NCBI RefSeq assembly: GCF_019317285.1 | Contig: NZ_CP079218.1 | Coordinates: 434,001-498,000, forward strand | DNA length: 64,000 nucleotides | Direction of reading: 5' to 3' | Origin: Pedobacter sp. D749 | Lineage (GTDB): Bacteria; Bacteroidota; Bacteroidia; Sphingobacteriales; Sphingobacteriaceae | Shown: one piece after another, positions 27,958-36,082 of the stretch | Layout: every line of letters begins with the position of its first letter | How positions within the stretch are numbered: position 1 is the first letter of the stretch | The notes under the pieces: model-generated | What the model saw: only the letters and a program-made list of their open reading frames with translations | Told to the model about the DNA's origin: nothing | Database searches by the model: none | Made by a program: the position numbers and the translations under genes

Positions 27958-29346
27958 ATGAGCACGAATAATATCACATCAAGCAATACTACGTCAGCAA
28001 TGACCGGGCAGGGCCGTGTGGTTATTCTTGGTGCTGGCGAAAGTGGTGTTGGTGCCGCAAAATTGGCTCAGGCCAAAGGTTTCGAGGTATTTGTTTCCGA
28101 TTACGGTGTAATTACTGATAAATATAAAGCCGCGTTAGAAAAGCTTTGCGTACCATTCGAATCTGAAAAGCATACTGAAGAATTAATTCTGAATGCAACG
28201 GAAGTAATTAAAAGTCCGGGTATTCCGTCTACAGCGCCAATTGTTAAAAAGCTGGTAGCTCAAGGTATTCCGGTGATTTCAGAGATTGAATTTGCTAAAA
28301 GATATACCCATGCCAAAACCATCTGCATTACAGGTTCCAATGGTAAATCAACCACGAGCCTGTTAACCTATCACATCTTAAAAAATGCCGGGTTAAATGT
28401 AGGCTTGGCCGGTAACATCGGACAGAGTTTTGCCGCACAGGTGGCTACAGAAGATTACGAATATTATGTGCTGGAAATCTCGAGCTTTATGCTTGATGAT
28501 ATGTTCGAATTTAAAGCCGATATCGCGGTTTTGCTCAACATTACCCCAGATCATTTAGATCGGTACGATTATAAACTGGAGAATTATGCTGCATCTAAAA
28601 TGCGCATTGTTCAAAATCAAACTGCAGATGATGTTTTCATCTATTGTGCAGACGACGAAGAGAGCTTAAAAGCCATTACGCTGATTAAGCCGATAGCAAA
28701 AGCTTTTCCTTTTTCAATTACTAAAAAAGTAGCGATTGGTGCTTATTTAGAAAAAAATACGATACATATCCTTACAGAACCAAATAACCAACTAACCATG
28801 TCTATTTCAGATTTAGCCTTACAGGGCAAGCACAACATTTACAATTCTATGGCCTCAGGCATTGTGTCTAAAGTTTTAGAATTAAGAAATGAGACCATCC
28901 GCGAGAGCATGGGCAATTTCAAAAATATTGAGCACAGGTTAGAGCATGTGGCCAAAATTTCGGGGATCGATTTTATCAACGATAGTAAAGCCACGAATGT
29001 AAACTCAACATGGTATGCTTTAGAAAGTATGACTAGTGATGTAGTGCTGATTATGGGTGGTGTTGATAAAGGAAACGATTACAATATGCTTAAAGACCTG
29101 GTTAAAAGTAAGGTTAAGGCTATCGTTTGTTTGGGTAAGGACAACAAACGTATCCACGATGCTTTTGAGGATGATGTAGAAGTAATTGTAAATACTTTTT
29201 CGGCTGATGAAGCAGCGCAGATTGCCTTTCACCTGGCTAAACGTGGCGACGCAGTATTGTTATCACCTGCATGTGCAAGTTTTGACTTGTTTAAAAATTA
29301 CGAAGACCGCGGTAACCAGTTTAAAGCGGCAGTTAGAGAATTATAA
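27958..29346 (+). CDS. murD: UDP-MurNAc-L-alanine:D-glutamate ligase
   Basis: 462 residues. The N-terminal Rossmann part VVILGAGESGVGAAKLA is followed by KSPGIPSTAPIV, the ATP loop ICITGSNGKSTTSLLTYH (about 122-139), LNITPDHLDRYD and the C-terminal NDSKATNVNSTWYAL with LSPACASFDLFKNYEDRG. Reaction: adds D-glutamate to UDP-MurNAc-L-Ala. The first 18 residues are a Ser/Thr/Asn-rich extension before the core; a downstream start is possible but no ATG sits closer than residue 15. Followed after 14 bases by ftsW. Confidence 0.96.
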   Translation: MSTNNITSSNTTSAMTGQGRVVILGAGESGVGAAKLAQAKGFEVFVSDYGVITDKYKAALEKLCVPFESEKHTEELILNATEVIKSPGIPSTAPIVKKLVAQGIPVISEIEFAKRYTHAKTICITGSNGKSTTSLLTYHILKNAGLNVGLAGNIGQSFAAQVATEDYEYYVLEISSFMLDDMFEFKADIAVLLNITPDHLDRYDYKLENYAASKMRIVQNQTADDVFIYCADDEESLKAITLIKPIAKAFPFSITKKVAIGAYLEKNTIHILTEPNNQLTMSISDLALQGKHNIYNSMASGIVSKVLELRNETIRESMGNFKNIEHRLEHVAKISGIDFINDSKATNVNSTWYALESMTSDVVLIMGGVDKGNDYNMLKDLVKSKVKAIVCLGKDNKRIHDAFEDDVEVIVNTFSADEAAQIAFHLAKRGDAVLLSPACASFDLFKNYEDRGNQFKAAVREL

Positions 29347-29360
29347 AGGAGGTACAATAG

Positions 29361-30554
29361 ATGTTGCAGGCACTACTTAATAAAACAAAAGGCGATAGAT
29401 GGATCTGGTTGATCATCATCCTGCTTTCGCTTATATCTGTAATGGCAGTATACAGTGCAACAGGTACCTTGGCCTATAAAAAAGGCGAAACCGTAGAAAA
29501 ACTTTTGCTTACCAAACATTTAATTTTTGTGTTGATGGGGATAGGCATGATTTATATCGCCCACCTGCTGGATTACCGTTATTACGCTGGTATTTCGAAG
29601 GTGCTGATGATTGTAACCATTCCGTTATTGTTCTATACATTAATATTCGGAACGAATTTGAACGATGCTTCCAGGTGGGTTAAAATACCCGTAATCGGAT
29701 TAACCTTTCAAACTTCCGATTTGGCTAAACTCGCATTGATTACCTTTTTGGCCAGGATGCTCACTAAAAAGCAAGAAAATATTAAAAATGTTAAAGAGTC
29801 ATTTATACCAATTATGGGCTCGGTTTGCGTGGTGTTTGTTTTAATCGCGCTGGCCAACCTATCTACAGCGTTAATGCTGTTTGGTGTAAGTATATTGCTG
29901 TTAATTATTGGTAGGATTAGTATTAAGCAGATCGCAATTGTTTGTGCAGGCGGCTTCGTGTTGCTGTTGTTCGTTTTCTTTTTGGGACCAAGGAGAAAAA
30001 CTTACATGTCGCGTATCAATACGTTTATGCATCCCGAAATGCAGCATTCAGACAAAACTTTCCAGGCAGATCAGGCAAAAATTGCCCTGGCTACTGGTGG
30101 TGTTTTTGGTAAAGGACCAGGTAATAGTACACAACGCAATTTCCTACCACACCCGTATTCCGATTTTATTTTCGCCATTATTATTGAAGAGTGGGGAACC
30201 GTGGGAGGAATTGTAATCATGATACTATACCTGGTGCTTTTATACCGATGTATCAAAATCGTAACCCGGGCGCCCAAGGCCTTCGGTGCGCTCCTGGCGG
30301 CCGGATTGAGTTTCAGTCTCACCATTCAGGCTTTCGCAAATATGGCGGTAGCTGTAGGACTGGGGCCGGTAACAGGGGTTCCGCTTCCATTGGTTAGCAT
30401 GGGCGGTACATCGATGATTTTTACCAGTGTGGCCTTTGGGATTATATTGAGTGTAAGCCGCGATGTTGAGGAAAATGCAAGCGCATCTACAAAAGAGGAT
30501 AAAGAGAAAGTAAAAAATAAAGTGATCGTTGGAGAGATTCCGGCGATGGCGTAA
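29361..30554 (+). CDS. ftsW: Peptidoglycan polymerase FtsW
   Basis: 397 residues with ten predicted helices, SEDS family. Visible motifs include VYSATGTLAYKKG, the conserved loop TGGVFGKGPGNSTQRNFLPHPYSDFIFAIIIEEWG (given here in part: KGPGNSTQ and PYSDFIFA), and the C-terminal GLGPVTGVPLPLVSMGG. Role: glycan-strand polymerisation at the septum with FtsI. A strong AAGGAGGT at 29346-29353 precedes the ATG by seven bases. The cytoplasmic tail (about 365-397) is highly charged. Despite the murG gene following, a 222-base spacer with two repeat families lies between. Confidence 0.95.
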   Translation: MLQALLNKTKGDRWIWLIIILLSLISVMAVYSATGTLAYKKGETVEKLLLTKHLIFVLMGIGMIYIAHLLDYRYYAGISKVLMIVTIPLLFYTLIFGTNLNDASRWVKIPVIGLTFQTSDLAKLALITFLARMLTKKQENIKNVKESFIPIMGSVCVVFVLIALANLSTALMLFGVSILLLIIGRISIKQIAIVCAGGFVLLLFVFFLGPRRKTYMSRINTFMHPEMQHSDKTFQADQAKIALATGGVFGKGPGNSTQRNFLPHPYSDFIFAIIIEEWGTVGGIVIMILYLVLLYRCIKIVTRAPKAFGALLAAGLSFSLTIQAFANMAVAVGLGPVTGVPLPLVSMGGTSMIFTSVAFGIILSVSRDVEENASASTKEDKEKVKNKVIVGEIPAMA

Positions 30555-30561
30555 GATTAAA

Positions 30562-30593
30562 CGTCATTGCGAGGAATAATGACGAAGCAATCT
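30562..30593 (+). repeat. CATTGCGAGGA / GACGAAGCAATC dispersed repeat (short copy)
   Basis: Bases 30562-30593 read GTCATTGCGAGGA, a short gap, then GACGAAGCAATCT. A longer inverted-orientation copy lies at 45603-45677. The pair of motifs forms a family of dispersed intergenic elements known from many bacteria. Confidence 0.7.
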
Positions 30594-30622
30594 ATTTAAA
30601 ATAATAAAGTAAAAAAGGTTTA

Positions 30623-30755
30623 ACCACAGAGGACACGGAGGAAAGCACCGAGAAACACGAAGAAATATTTTAAGCGCTTGGCTGAGTATTTTTTGTGGTT
30701 AAAAGAAAAAATAAAAGCTCAGTGCCCTCTGTGAGAACTCAGTGCACTCAGTGGT
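30623..30755. repeat. 133-base palindromic repeat with ACCAC ends, no gene
   Basis: The left end reads ACCACAGAGGACACGGAG and the right end, read on the complement, ACCACTGAGTGCACTGAG, so it has imperfect terminal inverted repeats. The ends resemble those that bracket the GxxExxY gene at 42953-43462. It fills most of the ftsW-murG spacer. Confidence 0.7.
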
Positions 30756-30776
30756 AAAAATAGATAAACAATTAAA

Positions 30777-31889
30777 ATGAATAATTCCCCAAAAATTATC
30801 ATATCAGGTGGTGGCACCGGTGGGCATATTTTTCCCGCCGTAGCCATAGCCAATGCGCTAAAACGCATGGTGCCAACCTGTGAAATCTTGTTTGTGGGCG
30901 CACTAGGCCGAATGGAAATGGAAAAAGTTCCTGCAGCCGGATATAAAATTATAGGATTAAACATTAGTGGGATGCAACGTGGCTCGATTATTAAAAATCT
31001 GGCACTCCCGCTCAAAGTAATCGGAAGTGTGCGTAAAGCTATACAGATTATTAATGATTTTAAGCCCGATGTTGTAGTTGGTGTTGGTGGTTATGCTTCA
31101 GGACCGTTATTGTACGCAGCTTCTTTGAAGGGAATTCCTTACCTCATCCAGGAACAGAATTCTTATGCAGGAATAACCAATAAGTGGTTAGGCAAAAAGG
31201 CTTCGAAAATCTGTGTCGCTTTTGATGACATGGATCAGTTTTTTCCAGCTGATAGAATTTTGAAAACAGGAAATCCTGTTCGCCAGGAAGTGGTTGATAT
31301 TAAAGGAAAACATTTTCAGGGTGCCGAATTGTTAAAGCTGGATCCATTGAAAAAGACCATTATGGTTACTGGTGGAAGTTTAGGCGCAGGTACACTGAAT
31401 AAAGCGATTGAAAAACATTTGCCCGATATCCTTGCACAAGATGTACAGGTGATCTGGCAAACAGGTAAATATTACTATAAAGGAATTATCGAGAGATTGG
31501 GTTTAGACTATCACCCCAATGTTCGGATTCTTGAGTTTTTAAATAAAATGGATTTGGCTTATGCTGCAGCAGATGTAATTGTGAGCCGGGCAGGAGCGGG
31601 AACCATAGCAGAACTTTGTTTAATTAAGAAACCGGTGATTTTGGTGCCTTCGCCTAATGTAGCAGAAGACCATCAAACCAAAAACGCCATGGCCCTGGTT
31701 AAAAATGGAGCAGCAATATTAATTAACGACCGCTCTGCGGAAGATACCCTGGTTAAGGAAGCATTGGTATTGCTCACGAATAAAGAGCACTGCGAAACGT
31801 TAGCTCAAAACCTGGCAAAGATGGCATTGCCACAGGCAGATGAAATTATTGCGAATGAAGTATTGAAACTTATAAAGCGGAAAGACTAA
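30777..31889 (+). CDS. murG: Undecaprenyldiphospho-muramoylpentapeptide N-acetylglucosaminyltransferase
   Basis: 370 residues, GT-B fold, GT28. N-terminal IISGGGTGGHIFPAVAIANAL with the two glycine loops, VVGVGGYASGPLLYAA (third G-loop), LIQEQNSYAGITNKWL, and C-terminal VTGGSLGAGTLNKAI, RAGAGTIAELCLIKKPVILVPSP and AEDHQTKNA (donor site). It makes lipid II from lipid I on the inner face of the membrane. The last four codons and stop fall inside a dispersed repeat (31877-31898). Confidence 0.96.
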   Translation: MNNSPKIIISGGGTGGHIFPAVAIANALKRMVPTCEILFVGALGRMEMEKVPAAGYKIIGLNISGMQRGSIIKNLALPLKVIGSVRKAIQIINDFKPDVVVGVGGYASGPLLYAASLKGIPYLIQEQNSYAGITNKWLGKKASKICVAFDDMDQFFPADRILKTGNPVRQEVVDIKGKHFQGAELLKLDPLKKTIMVTGGSLGAGTLNKAIEKHLPDILAQDVQVIWQTGKYYYKGIIERLGLDYHPNVRILEFLNKMDLAYAAADVIVSRAGAGTIAELCLIKKPVILVPSPNVAEDHQTKNAMALVKNGAAILINDRSAEDTLVKEALVLLTNKEHCETLAQNLAKMALPQADEIIANEVLKLIKRKD

Positions 31890-32034
31890 AGCTGAAAGTC
31901 CAAAGGGAGAAATAAGTAGTAAACAAAATAAAAAATATAACTGGAAGATAGAGAGGAGGCTTTAAGCTTTGGTCTTTCGCTTCAAACTTAAAATAGAACG
32001 GTGGAAAGACAGCTTTAAGCTTTAGTCTTTCTGC
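31877..32034. repeat. Three copies of a 22-base repeat between murG and murC
   Basis: One direct copy, with core GAAAGACTAAAGCTGAAAG, lies at 31877-31898 and covers the murG stop. Two inverted copies lie at 31960-31980 and 32013-32034. A further direct copy is in the mraY-murD spacer (27845-27866). The direct and last inverted copies could pair into a long hairpin in the mRNA. Confidence 0.7.
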
Positions 32035-32050
32035 TTTTAGCTTAAAAAAA

Positions 32051-33406
32051 ATGGAATTAAGTAAAATAAACAGGGTTTTCTTTGTAGGTATCGGTGGTAT
32101 CGGCATGAGTGCGCTTGCCCGTTATTTTGCTAAACGCGGACAGGTGGTTTGTGGTTACGATAAAACCAAAACTAAATTGACCGAAACCTTAACGAGTGAA
32201 GGCATTCTTATTACCTACCTGGATGAGGTATCTTCGTTGCCTGGTGAATTTTTGGATCATCAGGATGATACCCTTGTAGTTTATACACCAGCGATTCCGA
32301 AAGATTCGAAAATTTTAAACCATTTTATAGATAAAGGTTTTGCGCTTAAAAAACGTTCAGAAGTTTTAGGGATTATTAGTAAAGGAATGTTCTGCATTGC
32401 GGTTGCAGGTACACATGGCAAAACCACAACATCATCTATTGTTGCACATATTTTAAAGGATACCGGATACGATTGTACAGCTTTTTTAGGTGGAATAACC
32501 AGTAACTATAACAGTAATGTGCTTTTTGGGGAAAATAATGTGGTAGTGGTAGAGGCTGATGAATATGACCGTTCGTTTCTTACGCTACACCCTGATGTAG
32601 CTGTTGTTACTTCTATGGATGCCGATCATTTGGACATTTACGGAGATAAAAGCCATCTCGAAGAATCTTTCAGGTTATTTGCCGGGCAGCTCAAGGGCAA
32701 AGGTACACTTTATGCACATGAAGGATTGCCTTTGGACAGTAGTATCAGTTATGCTGCAAGTTCAACTGCTACAGCAAAGGCAGAAAATTTAAGGGTAGAA
32801 GGTTCGAAGTTTGTGTTCGATTATGCAGATGCCACGCAGCGCATAAAAGATATCAGTTTAATGCTTCCCGGTAAGCACAATGTCGAAAATACAACGGTTG
32901 CCATTGCTATTGCGCTGCAATTGGGAATCGATGCAGAAAAGGTAAAACAAGCGGTTGCCAATTTTAAGGGTGTTAAACGCCGCTTTGAATATATAGTGAA
33001 TAATTCCAATCAGATTTATATAGATGATTATGCGCATCATCCTGAAGAACTGAGGGCTTGTTTTGATGCTGTGAGGCAATTGTATCCAGATAAAAAATTA
33101 ACGGTAATTTTTCAACCGCACTTATTCACACGGACACGAGATTTCGCCGATGAATTTGCAAAAGTTTTAAGCACTGTTGATGAATTGCTACTGCTGGAGA
33201 TTTATCCGGCAAGAGAATTGCCGATTGAGGGGGTAAACGCACAGTTTTTATTGGATAAAATTACTTTAGCAGATAAAAAAATATGTGAAAAAGGTTTTGT
33301 AGTTCAGCATGTTGAGCACACAAAACCTGAATTAATTTTAACAGTAGGCGCGGGAGATATCGATACGATTATCGAACCCCTTAAAAATACTTTGAATAAT
33401 GCTTAA
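32051..33406 (+). CDS. murC: UDP-MurNAc:L-alanine ligase
   Basis: 451 residues. N-terminal INRVFFVGIGGIGMSALARYF, the ATP loop IAVAGTHGKTTTSSIVAH (about 116-133), VVEADEYDRSFL, DADHLDIYGD and the C-terminal YIDDYAHHPEELRACF. Reaction: ATP-dependent joining of L-alanine to UDP-MurNAc, the first step of stem-peptide assembly. The stop overlaps the ftsQ start by eight bases. murB, which supplies its substrate, is not in the cluster. Confidence 0.96.
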   Translation: MELSKINRVFFVGIGGIGMSALARYFAKRGQVVCGYDKTKTKLTETLTSEGILITYLDEVSSLPGEFLDHQDDTLVVYTPAIPKDSKILNHFIDKGFALKKRSEVLGIISKGMFCIAVAGTHGKTTTSSIVAHILKDTGYDCTAFLGGITSNYNSNVLFGENNVVVVEADEYDRSFLTLHPDVAVVTSMDADHLDIYGDKSHLEESFRLFAGQLKGKGTLYAHEGLPLDSSISYAASSTATAKAENLRVEGSKFVFDYADATQRIKDISLMLPGKHNVENTTVAIAIALQLGIDAEKVKQAVANFKGVKRRFEYIVNNSNQIYIDDYAHHPEELRACFDAVRQLYPDKKLTVIFQPHLFTRTRDFADEFAKVLSTVDELLLLEIYPARELPIEGVNAQFLLDKITLADKKICEKGFVVQHVEHTKPELILTVGAGDIDTIIEPLKNTLNNA

Positions 33407-34589
33407 ACGGATAAACTGGAGCGTAATTTTTACTGGCTTTGCCTGGCTGATCAGCCTGGCAGGGGTGGTGGTGCTTTTGAGTTTTATCAATGTGAAGAAA
33501 CAGACTGTTAAATGTACTGATGTTAAGATTCTGATTCCTGGAGCAGATAATTTTATTGAACGCGAAGAAATTGACGCTATTTTAAAAGAAGACCAGGGTG
33601 TGCTTTTAGGACGTAACCTCGAAAATATCAATATACATAAGATCGAGAAAAAACTGCAGTCTAACCCGTATATCGGATTTGCGAAAGTTTACGTTGATAT
33701 GGATGGGGTGTTGCACATCGAAGTAAAACAGCGCCAGCCTATCCTTCGCATATTGAACGAGAACGGACAGGATTTTTATATTGATAACGAGGGGTTGAAA
33801 ATGCCTATTTCATCAAACTTTACCGCTAATGTGCTGGTGGCAACAGGGCATATTACTGAGGTTTTTGGTAGTCGTGTTGATAGTCTGCATACCCAGCTGG
33901 CACGAGATTTATATAAAACTGCCCAATACATTAAAAAAGATACCCTTTGGGATTCACAGATCGAACAGATTGTGGTTGATCAGAAAAACGATATTGAACT
34001 GATCCCGAGAGTCGGTAATCAACGGATTATTTTAGGTGATGCTGATTCGCTTGAGAAGAAAATGAAAAACCTGTTATTGTTTTATAAAAAAGCAATGCCA
34101 CAGGTAGGATGGGATACTTATAGAACGATCAACATTAAATATACCAACCAGATTGTTTGCGAAAAAAGAGATTCGACAGGATTAGGAAGAAAAGCGAAAA
34201 CAATTTCGGCGGCAGATAGTTTGAGGATACAACGAAGTGTGACCGACTCATTAATCAAAAGTACAATTGTGGCAGAAATGGACGATCGCCCTGAGCCTGA
34301 TCAACAGGAAAAAGAAGTGCTTAAAAAAAGTGAGGTTCGAAAGATTGAACCTAAAAAGGTAGAGCCGAAAAAAACAACGCCAGTTAAAACAGAAGTCAAA
34401 AAGCCGGCGGTTACGCCAGCCGCAAAACCAAAGGAAACTAAACCTGCGGATAAAAAAGATAAACCGAAGCAAACGGTAACAACACAGCCAAAGCCGGCAA
34501 AATCTGAGGCCCAATTAAAGAAAGAGAAAGCAGCAAGAGAAAAAGAAATCAGAGCCTTAGAAAAACAGTATAAAACTCAGCAAAATTAA
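33399..34589 (+). CDS. ftsQ: Divisome protein FtsQ with long basic C-terminal tail
   Basis: 396 residues. A short cytoplasmic N-terminus and one membrane helix (about 9-28) are followed by a POTRA-like part (VKCTDVKILIPGADNFIEREEI, given in part as VKILIPGADNFI) and the FtsQ beta domain (about 95-255) with SNPYIGFAKVYVDMDG. The last 100 residues are extremely rich in Lys, Pro, Thr and Glu (EPKKVEPKKTTPVKTEVKKP) and end in a charged helix. E. coli FtsQ (276) has no such tail. The tail would face the periplasm. Role: bridges FtsL/FtsB to the early divisome. Confidence 0.88.
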   Translation: MLKRINWSVIFTGFAWLISLAGVVVLLSFINVKKQTVKCTDVKILIPGADNFIEREEIDAILKEDQGVLLGRNLENINIHKIEKKLQSNPYIGFAKVYVDMDGVLHIEVKQRQPILRILNENGQDFYIDNEGLKMPISSNFTANVLVATGHITEVFGSRVDSLHTQLARDLYKTAQYIKKDTLWDSQIEQIVVDQKNDIELIPRVGNQRIILGDADSLEKKMKNLLLFYKKAMPQVGWDTYRTINIKYTNQIVCEKRDSTGLGRKAKTISAADSLRIQRSVTDSLIKSTIVAEMDDRPEPDQQEKEVLKKSEVRKIEPKKVEPKKTTPVKTEVKKPAVTPAAKPKETKPADKKDKPKQTVTTQPKPAKSEAQLKKEKAAREKEIRALEKQYKTQQN

Positions 34590-34594
34590 CGAAT

Positions 34595-35953
34595 ATGGAC
34601 AAGGCAAAATTTACCAGTCAGTCGCCCATCGTAGTAGGATTGGATATCGGTACTACAAAAATTTGTGTTATCGTTGGTCGTAGAACGCAACACGGTAAGA
34701 TAGAAATCTTAGGAATAGGCAAGGCAGAATCGGCGGGAGTGACACGCGGAGTGGTTTCTAACATTCAAAAAACAGTGCAGGGTATTGCTCAGGCAGTTGA
34801 AGTAGCAAGCGGACAATCCAATGTAGAGATACAAGTGGTAAATGTGGGTATTGCTGGTCAGCATATTAAGAGCTTACAGCACAGAGGAATTTTAACAAGA
34901 AGAGAATTAAACAACGAAATCGGTAAAAGGGATATTGATAAGTTGATTGATGATATGTTTAAGCTGGTAATGCCTCCGGGTGAGGAGATCATCCATGTAT
35001 TGCCGCAAGAATTTACCATCGATAATGAGCCAGGAATTAAAGATCCGATCGGTATGGCGGGGGTTCGCCTTGAAGCTAACTTCCATATCATTTCTGGTCA
35101 GGTTACGGCCGTAAAAAACATTATCAAATGTGTAAATAATGCAGGTTTGCAAACTCAGGATTTAATTCTTGAACCATTAGCTTCTTCTGAATCGGTGTTG
35201 AGCGAGGAAGAAAAAGAAGCGGGCATTGCATTGGTTGATATTGGTGGTGGTACTACAGATATAGCCATTTTCCATGAAGGTATTATCCGTCACACAGCAG
35301 TTATCCCTTTCGGTGGCAATAGTGTTACAGAAGATATCAGAGAAGGTTGCTCTGTAATGCGTAACCAGGCCGAGTTGTTAAAAACACGCTTTGGTTCGGC
35401 ATTGGCTGAGGAAAATAAAGAAAACGAAATTATTTGTGTTCCGGGATTACGTGGTCGCGAACCAAAAGAAATTTCGGTTAAAAACCTGGCTTATGTCATT
35501 CAGGCACGTATGGAAGAAATTATTGAACACGTATATTACGAGATCAAATCTTCCGGATATGAGAAAAAGCTGATTGGTGGTATTGTAATTACAGGTGGTG
35601 GTGCTTTATTAAAACACTTATCTCAGGCGGTTGAATATGTAACCGGTTTAGATTGCCGTATTGGTTACCCGAACGAGCACTTGTCTAAATATGAAGATAT
35701 GCCTAAAGCCATTTACGACGATCTGAAAAGCCCGATGTATGCGACTAGTGTAGGTTTGCTGATCAAAGGAATCCAGAAAGCAGAAGAGTTAATTGAAGAA
35801 ATGAAACAACCTGGTGTTTTTGTAGAAAAACCAAAAACAGCAAAAGAAAAAGAGAAACGAGGACCTGGTTTGTTCGATAAATTACTGGCGAAAACTAAAA
35901 CTTTCATTCAGGATGATATGAATGTGAGTGATGAAGATTACTTAAAAAGCTAA
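34595..35953 (+). CDS. ftsA: Cell division protein FtsA
   Basis: 452 residues, actin-like ATPase. Phosphate 1 motif VVGLDIGTTKICVIVG (about 13-28), the SHS2 1C domain with VNVGIAGQHIKS, phosphate 2 motif IALVDIGGGTTDIAIF (about 206-221), and the adenosine motif GGIVITGGGALLKHL. The C-terminal part is a Lys-rich linker then LAKTKTFIQDDM, which could be the membrane-targeting helix, with an unusually long acidic end. Role: anchors FtsZ filaments to the membrane. Sits five bases after ftsQ. Confidence 0.95.
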   Translation: MDKAKFTSQSPIVVGLDIGTTKICVIVGRRTQHGKIEILGIGKAESAGVTRGVVSNIQKTVQGIAQAVEVASGQSNVEIQVVNVGIAGQHIKSLQHRGILTRRELNNEIGKRDIDKLIDDMFKLVMPPGEEIIHVLPQEFTIDNEPGIKDPIGMAGVRLEANFHIISGQVTAVKNIIKCVNNAGLQTQDLILEPLASSESVLSEEEKEAGIALVDIGGGTTDIAIFHEGIIRHTAVIPFGGNSVTEDIREGCSVMRNQAELLKTRFGSALAEENKENEIICVPGLRGREPKEISVKNLAYVIQARMEEIIEHVYYEIKSSGYEKKLIGGIVITGGGALLKHLSQAVEYVTGLDCRIGYPNEHLSKYEDMPKAIYDDLKSPMYATSVGLLIKGIQKAEELIEEMKQPGVFVEKPKTAKEKEKRGPGLFDKLLAKTKTFIQDDMNVSDEDYLKS

Positions 35954-35956
35954 AAC

Positions 35957-36003
35957 TTTTCCACAAAAGATGAGTTTTCCACATTATTAACAGTTGTGGA
36001 AAA
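35957..36003. promoter_or_regulatory. Three TTTTCCACA sites between ftsA and ftsZ
   Basis: TTTTCCACA at 35957-35965 and 35975-35983, and its complement at 35995-36003. The second and third form a perfect 9-bp inverted repeat with an 11-base loop. The 9-mer differs from the DnaA box TTATCCACA at one position. An AAAGTGT, like the MraZ-type boxes, lies at 36015-36021. Function unknown; candidates are DnaA binding, another regulator, or an RNA hairpin before ftsZ. Confidence 0.45.
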
Positions 36004-36082
36004 CGTCTGTTGAAAAAGTGTTAATATTACATTGAGTAATGAACAGAATTTAAAAATTTTTAAACAACTGATTCATAAAGAT

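Noticed and set aside
25030..32050. Repeats in the dcw spacers as a CRISPR array
   Set aside because: Copies are few, unevenly spaced, in both orientations, and there are no spacers of constant length or cas genes.
36032..36082. TTG start for ftsZ at 36032
   Set aside because: The added 17 residues precede the usual FtsZ opening, and an ATG at 36083 gives the expected N-terminus; the choice remains an inference.
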